Shown here one piece after another: positions 16,721 to 24,319 of a stretch of DNA of 64,000 nt. Origin of the DNA: DAIDJD01 sp035485275 (GTDB lineage: Bacteria; Oederibacteriota; JAJYGY01; DAIDJD01). The notes under the pieces were generated by a model. That model ran no database searches, had not been told where the DNA came from, and saw only the letters and a program-made list of their open reading frames with translations. The DNA is taken from assembly GCA_035485275.1 (NCBI GenBank), contig DATHOE010000031.1, positions 123,162 to 187,161 on the forward strand. The letters are read 5' to 3'. The stretch's first letter is position 1. Each line of letters opens with the position of its first letter. Both the position numbers and the translations under genes were made by a program.

Positions 16721-18285
16721 CGGATTCCCCCGCCGAGCAGCTCCGGCGCCAGGAGATGGCCCGGACCGAACTCCAGTCCGCCCAGCTCGTCGAGTCCTCG
16801 GACCCCCAGACGGCCCTGCTCCACCTGCTGAGGGCCGAGCAGCTGGACGCCCAGAACACGGCCATATTGCTGCTCATAGGCCGGACGCAATTGCGCCTGA
16901 ACCTCGCCCTGGACGCGGTGGACTCGCTGGAGCGCATGCTCCGGCTGGAGCCGGGCCACCAGGAGGCCCTGTCCACCCTGGCCTACGGCCAGGTCCTGCT
17001 GGGGAACTACGACATCGCCAAGGAACGGGCCCAGCAGGCCCTGGGGCTGGACCCCGAGGACCGCACGGCCAGGGAGGTGCTGGCGGACTGCCACGTCGCC
17101 GTGGGCGACTTCGCGGCCTGCCTCATGGAATTGAACCACCTGACCGTGGTCCTGACCGAGGGCGCCCTGGCCCGCGTGACCCAGAAGGCGGCGTACTGCC
17201 TCTTCCGGCTCGGCCACTTCAAGTCCGCGCTGACGGCCACCTCGACGCTCCTGGAGAACGGCTTCGAGAACGAACGCATCAACGCCATCTACCTGGAGGC
17301 CCAGCAAAAGGTGCGGGAGGAGATCGCCCAGAAGTACCCCAACCTGACCCTGTGGCAGAGGTTCACCAACCGCCTCAACGACTCCATGCTCCTCCGGGTC
17401 CATCTGGACAGCACGCGGGGCATGGAGAGCCTGCAAGTCCGCTACGACGACGCCCAGGTGGAGCTGCGGGAGACCGGGGTCGCCATGGAGGAGCACGAGC
17501 GCCGGGCGGACGAGCTGGCCCGCAAGGCCAACACCGACCAGCTCACCGGCCTGCCCAACCGCCACTGTTTCAACGACCACTGGCTCCCCAAAATCGCCGC
17601 GTCCCAGTGGTGCGGGATCGTGGCCTTCGACCTGGATTTCTTCAAGTACGTCAATTCGGTGCACGAACACGCAGGAGGGGACCGCGTCCTGGCCAAGGCG
17701 GCCGACATCGGGGGCCGGGTCTTCCGGCAGCCGGACGCGCATTTGTTCCGCTTCGGCGGCGAGGAATTCTACGCCGTCGTCTTCCTGCCGCGCCTGGGCG
17801 TCCTCGACCTGGCCGAACGCTTCCGCGCCCAACTGGAGAAGGACGCCGCCGCGGAGCTCGCCCGCGAGGGCCTGACGCTGCTGTGGCCGGAAGGGGACGA
17901 CAAGGCGGGTTGGCCCGCGAACAAGGCCCGGCTTGTGCCGCGTACCCTGACGGCCAGCCTCGGCGTGGCCTACTGGCCCCGGGACGGTGCGGACGTCGAC
18001 GCGGTGATGAAGGCGGCCGACAAGGCCTGCTACGCGGCCAAGCATGGGGGTCGGAACCGGGTCGTGGTGTATCACGCGGGCATGGCGGGCGCCGAGGCTC
18101 CGCCGGTCGCGCAGGAAGCTCCCGCCAAGGCGCCCATGGGCCTGCGTCCGACGGCCATACGCAAGGAGAGGCCGTCCCGCAGGACCGCGGCCAAGGCGTC
18201 CGCGGATGAACCTGAGGAGGGGGTCATCAGCGTCGAGAGCCTCCTGGGGGACAAGGACCCGGTGAAGGTCGAGGAGGCGCAGTGA
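16717..18285 (+). CDS. TPR-GGDEF diguanylate cyclase inside the T4SS operon
   Basis: The protein is 522 aa with a GTG start overlapping the upstream stop (GTGA). Residues about 1-200 are tetratricopeptide-like helices (ALLHLLRAEQLDAQNTAILLLIGR, YDIAKERAQQALGLDPEDRTA), a coiled linker follows, then a GGDEF domain from about 270 (ANTDQLTGLPNRHCFNDHW). The active-site loop is GGEEF at residues 347-351, so it should make c-di-GMP. RQPD lies upstream but one residue further from GGEEF than a canonical RxxD inhibitory site. No membrane segment is seen, so a cytoplasmic enzyme is expected. Tight coupling to the secretion genes implies local second-messenger control of transfer or adhesion. Confidence 0.88.
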   Translation: MTDSPAEQLRRQEMARTELQSAQLVESSDPQTALLHLLRAEQLDAQNTAILLLIGRTQLRLNLALDAVDSLERMLRLEPGHQEALSTLAYGQVLLGNYDIAKERAQQALGLDPEDRTAREVLADCHVAVGDFAACLMELNHLTVVLTEGALARVTQKAAYCLFRLGHFKSALTATSTLLENGFENERINAIYLEAQQKVREEIAQKYPNLTLWQRFTNRLNDSMLLRVHLDSTRGMESLQVRYDDAQVELRETGVAMEEHERRADELARKANTDQLTGLPNRHCFNDHWLPKIAASQWCGIVAFDLDFFKYVNSVHEHAGGDRVLAKAADIGGRVFRQPDAHLFRFGGEEFYAVVFLPRLGVLDLAERFRAQLEKDAAAELAREGLTLLWPEGDDKAGWPANKARLVPRTLTASLGVAYWPRDGADVDAVMKAADKACYAAKHGGRNRVVVYHAGMAGAEAPPVAQEAPAKAPMGLRPTAIRKERPSRRTAAKASADEPEEGVISVESLLGDKDPVKVEEAQ

Positions 18286-18722
18286 TCCCGGTCCACAGCG
18301 GCCCGGCGATCCTGCCTTTTCCCGGATACCCGGCCTGGAACCTGTTCTTTTGCACCTGCTGGCTGGAGCGGATGCCAGGGGGGAAGCCGCAGCTCCCGGC
18401 CCATATAGAGGCGGCCCTCACCGTGGAACGGCCTAGGGACGGCCATGTGGTGTCCTGCGGCGTCGGTACCTGCCGCAGCACCTGGGTCTTTCGGGAGGCG
18501 TCCAAGGACTGGCTGCGCCTGCTCAACGACGTGGAAGTGCCCATGAGCGGCGCCATCCGGCGGAACCTGTACCGGGAGGGCCGGGCCCGAGCCGACGAAG
18601 AGGCGGAGATCAGCATGAGCGCGGCGCGGCGGAGGGACCTGTTCGAGGAAGGCACGGTGAACGAGATTTTGGACGCTGATTCGGCGGCGGGCGACACCGA
18701 AGCGGACTTCTCAGCCCAATGA
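18282..18722 (+). CDS. Uncharacterised 146-aa protein, T4SS operon
   Basis: The GTG start overlaps the stop of the cyclase gene (GTGA), so translation is coupled. The N-terminal half contains several Cys and Trp residues (NLFFCTCWLERMPGGKPQLP, VSCGVGTCRSTWVF), possibly a metal site. The C-terminal half has two similar acidic/basic helices (SGAIRRNLYREGRARADEEAE and SAARRRDLFEEGTVNE), an internal repeat. I do not recognise the family. It lies just before ssb, where plasmids and integrative elements often carry small DNA-processing or accessory proteins. Confidence 0.55.
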   Translation: MIPVHSGPAILPFPGYPAWNLFFCTCWLERMPGGKPQLPAHIEAALTVERPRDGHVVSCGVGTCRSTWVFREASKDWLRLLNDVEVPMSGAIRRNLYREGRARADEEAEISMSAARRRDLFEEGTVNEILDADSAAGDTEADFSAQ

Positions 18723-18732
18723 AGGAGGGGAC

Positions 18733-19155
18733 ATGGCAAGCCTCAACAGGGTCTTCGTGGTCGGCAACCTGACCAAGGACCCGGAATTGCGCTTCATCCC
18801 CACGGGGCAGGCCGTGGCGAACATGCGCCTGGCGACCAACCGCAAGTACAAGTCCCTGTCCGGGGAGTGGAAGGACGAAGTCACCTATGTCGGCGTCGAG
18901 GCGTGGGGAAAGCCCGCGGAAGCCTGCGCCGAATACCTCAAAAAGGGCTCGCCCGTCATGGTGGAGGGCCGCTTGAAGCTGAAGGAATGGACGGCCCAGG
19001 ACGGCCAGAAGCGCTCGCTACTGGAAGTGGTCGCGGAGCGCGTGCAATTCCTGACGGGCGGCCCCAGGCAGGAGGCGTCCCTCGGAGGGGAAGACGCCGG
19101 CGGCCATGAATCCGACGGGCCCCTTCCACCGGGAGACGACGACATTCCCTTTTGA
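18733..19155 (+). CDS. ssb: Single-stranded DNA-binding protein
   Basis: This 140-aa protein has the OB-fold of bacterial SSB at residues 1-110 (MASLNRVFVVGNLTKDPELRFIPTG at the N-terminus; WGKPAEACAEYLKKGSPVMVEGRL) and a short acidic tail ending DDDIPF, the conserved partner-binding tip. Strong ribosome site GGAGGGG. Its place at the end of the secretion operon suggests it coats transferred or replicating single strands for the mobile element; the tail linker is shorter than in most chromosomal SSBs. A DNA-handling SSB argues that the secretion system moves DNA. Confidence 0.93.
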   Translation: MASLNRVFVVGNLTKDPELRFIPTGQAVANMRLATNRKYKSLSGEWKDEVTYVGVEAWGKPAEACAEYLKKGSPVMVEGRLKLKEWTAQDGQKRSLLEVVAERVQFLTGGPRQEASLGGEDAGGHESDGPLPPGDDDIPF

Positions 19156-19347
19156 GGAGTGACGGAACCAGAATCCGCCCATCCCTTTGCCTAAAGGCGG
19201 CTTTGGCGTGGGCGAGGAGGGCCGGGCAATTGCCCGGCCTGGAAGCGGCGGCCGGCTTCAATGTCCCGTCCAGCTCCCGGCCGCGGAGCCCGCGTGCCAA
19301 CGAACACAGCCATGCCCGAATGCACGGGCATTCATATAGAGGAAGCC

Positions 19348-20079
19348 ATGCGCGTCAGCAGAAAGTCCGGATTCACTGTCCTTGGGGTTTTGTTCGGATT
19401 CAGCGCTTTGTTCGGATGCAGAGGCCCGGCCGGGGCGACCGGCCCCATGGGGCCTTCGGGGCCCGGCACCGGTTCGCCGGTCTATTTTCTCAACCAGGAT
19501 TTCGACGGGACGGGTTACAACCCCAGCAGCCAGTTTTCCGTCTACGCCGCCAATGGAGGCAACATCATCATGGGACTGACCGGCTCGAATTTCGTGTCCG
19601 CGCCGACCAGCCTTTCCGTGACTTCGTCCACCGGAGGGGTGGGCATCGCATCGGGGCTCTATACCTCGCCCGGCGCCTTTCCCTACCTGGGCGGCTACGA
19701 CTACTACCTGGACACCTACGTCAACTTTGAGACCAGCTCGGGCGCCAAAACCGAGGTGATGTTGATCCTTAACGGCAACGCCGTGGCCGATTTCGGCTAC
19801 CTGGCCCCGACGACGGTGTACACCTATGAAAATGGGGCTTCCGTGACCCTGTCCAGCGGCCTGGGCGCCGGGTATTTCCATCACGTCATCCTCTACTGGA
19901 GCCACGCAACGGGCCTTTCCAGCCTCACCCTGGACGGCAACCTCATCGTCCAGAATGTGTCCGGAATCCGGGCCGAGCCGACGGGAGCACCCACCACCGG
20001 CGCTGGGCTTTATTTCCCCAACAGCACCAGTTCCGGGAACTACGTCCTCTTGGACAACTTCTCCGTCTACCACTACTAG
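19348..20079 (+). CDS. Lipoprotein with collagen-like linker and lectin-like domain
   Basis: This 243-aa protein has a lipoprotein signal with box LFGC (Cys about residue 24), directly followed by a short Gly-X-Y collagen-like stretch (GPAGATGPMGPSGPGTG). The remaining about 190 residues are beta-rich (YYLDTYVNFETSSGAKTEVMLIL, YFHHVILYWSHATGLSSLTLDGN), resembling a concanavalin/LamG-type jelly roll by strand pattern only. The ATG at 19348 is chosen for its GAGGAAG ribosome site and because the signal peptide starts there. It is expected to sit on a membrane surface; ligand unknown. 12 bp separate it from the next lipoprotein. Confidence 0.6.
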   Translation: MRVSRKSGFTVLGVLFGFSALFGCRGPAGATGPMGPSGPGTGSPVYFLNQDFDGTGYNPSSQFSVYAANGGNIIMGLTGSNFVSAPTSLSVTSSTGGVGIASGLYTSPGAFPYLGGYDYYLDTYVNFETSSGAKTEVMLILNGNAVADFGYLAPTTVYTYENGASVTLSSGLGAGYFHHVILYWSHATGLSSLTLDGNLIVQNVSGIRAEPTGAPTTGAGLYFPNSTSSGNYVLLDNFSVYHY

Positions 20080-20090
20080 GAGGCGCTCCC

Positions 20091-21140
20091 ATGAAACGAA
20101 GCATTTTATGGGGCATGGCCTCAGTCGTGGTACTGGCCGGCTGCGTTTCGAGAATGCCGCTCGACGCAGTGGCTTCGCAAGCGATCAACGGCCGGATCGC
20201 GGTGACGGTATTGAACGGCATCACTCCCACCGCGGGGGTCAACGTCCAGGTTGTGGCGCCGAATGGGAGTTCCCAAACGCTCGCGTCGTCGAGCAGTTTG
20301 CAGACCCCTGGGCAGGCCGTGTTCGACGAACCCATGACCGGAAGATACAACGTCAGCATCGCGAACCAGCCGTCGCAGGCGCCGAATATAGTGCCGGTAA
20401 CGCTGACAACGGCCAATCCGACGGCTGCGGTGTCGTTGCAGATCGGCTACGGCTACCTGTCCATCACCGCTGCCGACGGAAAGCCTTTTAGCTACGACGA
20501 AACCCAGACCTACCATACCTTCAACATCACATACGTAAACCCGACGAACCAGCAGGAGGACGCCACCGTCCTATACAACCCCGGAACAACCACTTTGCCC
20601 CAGGGATGGGCCGTCAACTTGAACACAACCACCCTGAGATCGGGGCAAAGCACTCAGCTGATAGTTCAGACGGCCGCAATGACGGTTTTTGGGACTGTGA
20701 CCATAACGGTGACCGGCCTTTCCAACAGTTCGCCCATCACGGTAGCCCCAATAGTATTGACCCAATATTGGTATCCGGAGATCGATGTGGATTACTACGA
20801 GAACTGCTCCACCAACTCGGTGGGCGCCTACTACGCTTATGTGAATTTTCTCTGTGAGAGATGCACGAACAGCGCGGAGACGGTTGTCGAGAAGTTCGAA
20901 ATGGCCGGCAACAGTTGTTCATCCGGCGTTGCCTATACAAATTCGGCGACTCTCACGGATTCGCTTACTGTGCTGGACGGGAACGGCGTGGCCATGGCCA
21001 ATGGCAACGCATGCATCGGGGATCTGATAACGATGACCTCCATTTTCAACGGCCAAAACTACGTCTATACGATTACCCCCAATGGTTGTTATTTCTCCTC
21101 TAACTATTCCCAGACAATTGTCCCGAGTATGCTGCAATGA
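20091..21140 (+). CDS. Lipoprotein with repeated beta-sandwich segments
   Basis: The protein is 349 aa with lipobox LAGC at about residues 15-18 (MASVVVLAGCVSRM). Residues 30-120 resemble a carboxypeptidase-regulatory or Ig-like fold (GRIAVTVLNGITPTAGVNVQVVAPNG). Residues 120-230 have the pattern of an Ig-like domain (TYHTFNITYVNPTNQQEDATVLYNPG). The C-terminal part is Cys-rich (YYENCSTNSVG, NFLCERCTNSAE, GNSCSSG, NACIGD, NGCYF), possibly disulfide-bonded. Ribosome site TAGGAGG. It is probably co-transcribed with the preceding lipoprotein as a surface pair; function unknown. Confidence 0.6.
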   Translation: MKRSILWGMASVVVLAGCVSRMPLDAVASQAINGRIAVTVLNGITPTAGVNVQVVAPNGSSQTLASSSSLQTPGQAVFDEPMTGRYNVSIANQPSQAPNIVPVTLTTANPTAAVSLQIGYGYLSITAADGKPFSYDETQTYHTFNITYVNPTNQQEDATVLYNPGTTTLPQGWAVNLNTTTLRSGQSTQLIVQTAAMTVFGTVTITVTGLSNSSPITVAPIVLTQYWYPEIDVDYYENCSTNSVGAYYAYVNFLCERCTNSAETVVEKFEMAGNSCSSGVAYTNSATLTDSLTVLDGNGVAMANGNACIGDLITMTSIFNGQNYVYTITPNGCYFSSNYSQTIVPSMLQ

Positions 21141-21406
21141 AACGGGACTATCGTTTCAGGGCGTGTAGGATTCTTTCTGGTGGATGGCAGTGATTTTCTC
21201 CTTGCTTTATACACCATATATTTGTATGGTTTTATATCTTCTTGATAGATAAACGTCGATTCTATCTAGTTTTGGATCGTGAAACTTTTTGTAAAAGAGC
21301 TCTTTTTCACGTTACTTTAGAGACTTGGTAGCGGTGAATCAGGGTTTGCCGAATCCAGACTAATCGTCTAGAGTTGTCGAAATGGATGGCGTAATTGGAG
21401 ACGCGA
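21141..21406. promoter_or_regulatory. AT-rich leader of the restriction-modification operon with palindromes
   Basis: This 266-bp gap marks the switch to AT-rich DNA. It contains a perfect 14-bp palindrome AAAAGAGCTCTTTT (21293-21306) and a GATAGA...TCTATC inverted pair (21244-21266). Restriction-modification operons are often autoregulated through such sites, but no C-protein gene is present. No convincing -35/-10 pair was found. Confidence 0.35.
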
Positions 21407-23185
21407 ATGCCACTTCTCAAAGAAGTTCCTAAGGTAGACGGGCATTTCGAGCGCTACGAAGCGGTCAAGGCTAAGCTTCGTGGAATGGCCGATAGTTGGA
21501 CCGACGCCTCCAGGACGAACAAGGCCCGTGGTTTCTGTACAAAAATTCTCGAAGCTTATTGGTATATAGAGGTCAATAAGCTTCGGTCGCGTTGGCTTAT
21601 CAAGCGATCGCCCTTTACTGGCCAGGATTTTACTCCCGCCGATATCAAGCTGGCGGAAGAGATCGCTGATATCCTTTCCGAGTTTGACACCAAGCACGCC
21701 GGCTATTACGTCGGGACTTTGTACACCTTGATGCTTCCAGCAACGACGCGTTCCTCCCTTGGAGCATTTTATACGCCCCCAGCCGTGGTCGATCGGCTGA
21801 TGGACTTGGCCGAACAGGCCGGCATGGACTTCAGCAGAGGGACGGCCATTGACCCGGCATGCGGCGGCGGCGCCTTTCTGGCTCCGGTGGCGCAGAGAAT
21901 GCTTGAGAAGGAACCGAGAGCTGCATCTGCCGAAGATACGTTGAAACGTATTGCTGGACGCCTGAAGGGCGTAGAGATAGACCCTTTCGCCGCCTGGATG
22001 TCCGAAGTCCTTTTAGAAGTCTCGCTACTTCCGCTCTGTGTCGAAGCCGAAAGGCGTTTGCCCAAAGTTGTGCAGCATGCGGACACATTGAAGATCGGGC
22101 CTCAGGACCTTGAACGTTACGACTTAGTGATCGGAAATCCGCCCTACGGTCGCCCGAAAATTGACGAAGACGTCCGTGAAAAATTTTCGCGATCCATTTA
22201 TGGACACGCGAATCTTTACGGCATGTTTTTTGACTTGGCGACGCAACTGACCAAAGAGGACGGTGTAGTCGCTTTTGTCACGCCCACCTCCTTGTTAGGC
22301 GGGCAGTATTTCAAAGCCCTCAGGACTTTGTTGACAAGAGAGACATGCGCCGCGTCCATCGATTTTGTCTCGGACCGGGAAGGCGTCTTTGATGATGTCT
22401 TGCAGGAGACCATGCTCTCGACCTTCACCAAGAAGGCGGTTCCAGGCAAAACCAAAGTCTCAAATTTAGATATCAATGATGGGGTTCACGTCAATATCGA
22501 GTCTTATGGGCAATATAGACTTAAGGACGATGGTGAGCCCTGGTTCCTACCTAGGACCACAAAACAGTCCTCGATGTTGGCGGCTTTACAGGCGATGCCA
22601 ACCAGGTTGAGTGATCTCGGCTACTCCGTGTCGACTGGACAGTTGGTCTGGAATAGGCACAAGAAACAGTTGCGCTCCGAAAAAGGGAAGGGCACTTTCC
22701 ACCTTGTTTGGGCGGAGTCAGTAACGGGTGATGGCTTCAAGCTTAGCTCGGCGCGGCGGAATCACGAGCCCTATATCAAGTTAACCGAGAAACAAGAGTT
22801 CCTGATGACCAAACAGACTTGTGTGCTGGTCCAGAGGACCACCTCTAAAGAACAGCCCCGCAGGCTCTCCGCTGCAGTTCTTCCGAAAGCTTTTCTGCGC
22901 AGGAACAGGGCGGTAGTCGTGGAAAATCACCTGAACATGATCTCGGCCGATGGGGGATCTGGGGTTGTATCCACGAAGACAATTGAGGCCCTTTTGAATT
23001 CGGAGATCGTTGACCAAGCGTTTCGGTGTATCAGCGGGAGCGTGGCGGTATCCGCTTACGAACTCAATGCCTTGCCGTTGCCTGCGGTGACCGACTTGGT
23101 AGAGATTGAGAAACTTCTTTGCGCTGGCAAGTCCAAGGCATTTATCGATCAGGCCATCGCCTCATACTATGCACCTAGCAGGTAG
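21407..23185 (+). CDS. N6-adenine DNA methyltransferase of a BsuBI/PstI-like system
   Basis: This 592-aa protein has the AdoMet motif DPACGGGAFL (Asp149 onward) and the catalytic NPPY at residues 244-247 (VIGNPPYGRPK) of N6-adenine methylases, in the order I...IV of gamma-class type II enzymes. The C-terminal half is probably the target recognition region. The partner nuclease begins within a few bases, so this is the modification enzyme of that pair; PstI-family enzymes act at CTGCAG, and this specificity is inferred only. ATG 21407 was preferred over an in-frame TTG 12 bp upstream. Composition is more AT-rich than the upstream genes. Confidence 0.88.
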   Translation: MPLLKEVPKVDGHFERYEAVKAKLRGMADSWTDASRTNKARGFCTKILEAYWYIEVNKLRSRWLIKRSPFTGQDFTPADIKLAEEIADILSEFDTKHAGYYVGTLYTLMLPATTRSSLGAFYTPPAVVDRLMDLAEQAGMDFSRGTAIDPACGGGAFLAPVAQRMLEKEPRAASAEDTLKRIAGRLKGVEIDPFAAWMSEVLLEVSLLPLCVEAERRLPKVVQHADTLKIGPQDLERYDLVIGNPPYGRPKIDEDVREKFSRSIYGHANLYGMFFDLATQLTKEDGVVAFVTPTSLLGGQYFKALRTLLTRETCAASIDFVSDREGVFDDVLQETMLSTFTKKAVPGKTKVSNLDINDGVHVNIESYGQYRLKDDGEPWFLPRTTKQSSMLAALQAMPTRLSDLGYSVSTGQLVWNRHKKQLRSEKGKGTFHLVWAESVTGDGFKLSSARRNHEPYIKLTEKQEFLMTKQTCVLVQRTTSKEQPRRLSAAVLPKAFLRRNRAVVVENHLNMISADGGSGVVSTKTIEALLNSEIVDQAFRCISGSVAVSAYELNALPLPAVTDLVEIEKLLCAGKSKAFIDQAIASYYAPSR

Positions 23186-23187
23186 TG

Positions 23188-24267
23188 ATGATTGACGTAC
23201 CGAAGCTGGAGACCATTCGGAAGCGACTGCCCGAAATCTTCCCGGAGGGGATTGAGTTTCGGAATTATCTCGTCAGAGATATGGCTGTTAGCACTGTTTA
23301 CGTGATGTTTTATGCTAACGCGATTGAAGGGGAAGATCAGTGGATACGGCCGAGCCAGGTAACTGACATGACCGACAGCCAGGCAATGAAGATTGATACC
23401 AGCTCTAGACTTGCCTGGGTTAAGAAGATACTTTCGTCAAACAAGAAAAAGCCCGCAAAAGCTTGGTATGCCACTAATACGCGTGAGCCCATCAGAGATG
23501 AGACAATTCGTCAGGGCTTCGCTGCGATAGGTGCGATTGTGGAAAGACAAGGGCTACCGACGACTTCTGCAAAACCGAAATATGCATTGAAAAAGGAATT
23601 CGCGGCCCTTTTCTCGGAAAGCCTGTCTGGGGAAGCCCTTCAAGCTGCTTTATCTGCCTGGCGAGAAAAATATCTAAGCAAAGCGGCGCTTACCCGTGTG
23701 CTCATGATCCGTCAGGGAAGCACCCTTTCCACGGATTCGATTGTAGTGAATCTTCCTAACAGAGAGACGAAGGTACTTTCTCCGGGTGAAAGCTCAGCTA
23801 TCGCCAAAGGTGTCATCGAAGATTTTGCCTCAAGGTTTTTGGTACGCCCGGCCGTGCTGTGGCTATCTGAACCTGGAAATAAGGTGGTTGTTAAAGAGGA
23901 CGCGCAAGCTAAAAAATTGGGGATCCAAATCGATCCCTCGAAAAACCTGCCTGATATCATGTTGGTAGATGTTGGTGGAGAAGCTGGCGAAGTTCTTTTT
24001 GTTTTTGTAGAAGTAGTTTCCACAGATGGCCCTATCAGTGCGACGAGGAAAAAAGCGCTCTTGGACATTGGTCTGGCCGCAGGGTTTAAAGAAGATCAGA
24101 TAGCGTTCGTAACTGCATTTCGTGATAGATCAGCTCCTGCATACAAGAAATTGGTATCTGATCTGGCCTGGGGTAGCTTTGTTTGGTTCCTCAGCGAACC
24201 AGAGCATATAGTTCAACTCCACGGAACTAAGACAGACGTTCTTTCCAATCTTCGGAAAACCAAATGA
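23188..24267 (+). CDS. BsuBI/PstI-family type II restriction endonuclease
   Basis: The protein is 359 aa, near the usual length of PstI-type enzymes. The family core is recognisable: PDIMLVD with Asp256, then FVFVEVVSTDGPISATRKKALL with Glu275, which together look like the acidic part of a PD-(D/E)XK nuclease site. The N-terminal region carries the helical recognition domain. Start is GTG 23185 (touching the methylase stop) or ATG 23188; both fit. The nuclease would cut unmodified invading DNA, probably at CTGCAG if specificity is conserved. Low GC matches its methylase partner. Confidence 0.85.
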   Translation: MIDVPKLETIRKRLPEIFPEGIEFRNYLVRDMAVSTVYVMFYANAIEGEDQWIRPSQVTDMTDSQAMKIDTSSRLAWVKKILSSNKKKPAKAWYATNTREPIRDETIRQGFAAIGAIVERQGLPTTSAKPKYALKKEFAALFSESLSGEALQAALSAWREKYLSKAALTRVLMIRQGSTLSTDSIVVNLPNRETKVLSPGESSAIAKGVIEDFASRFLVRPAVLWLSEPGNKVVVKEDAQAKKLGIQIDPSKNLPDIMLVDVGGEAGEVLFVFVEVVSTDGPISATRKKALLDIGLAAGFKEDQIAFVTAFRDRSAPAYKKLVSDLAWGSFVWFLSEPEHIVQLHGTKTDVLSNLRKTK

Positions 24268-24319
24268 ACAGCATAAGGAGCCTCTTCAGGGCCGCAGGAT
24301 TTCAGGAGGGATTCTCTTT

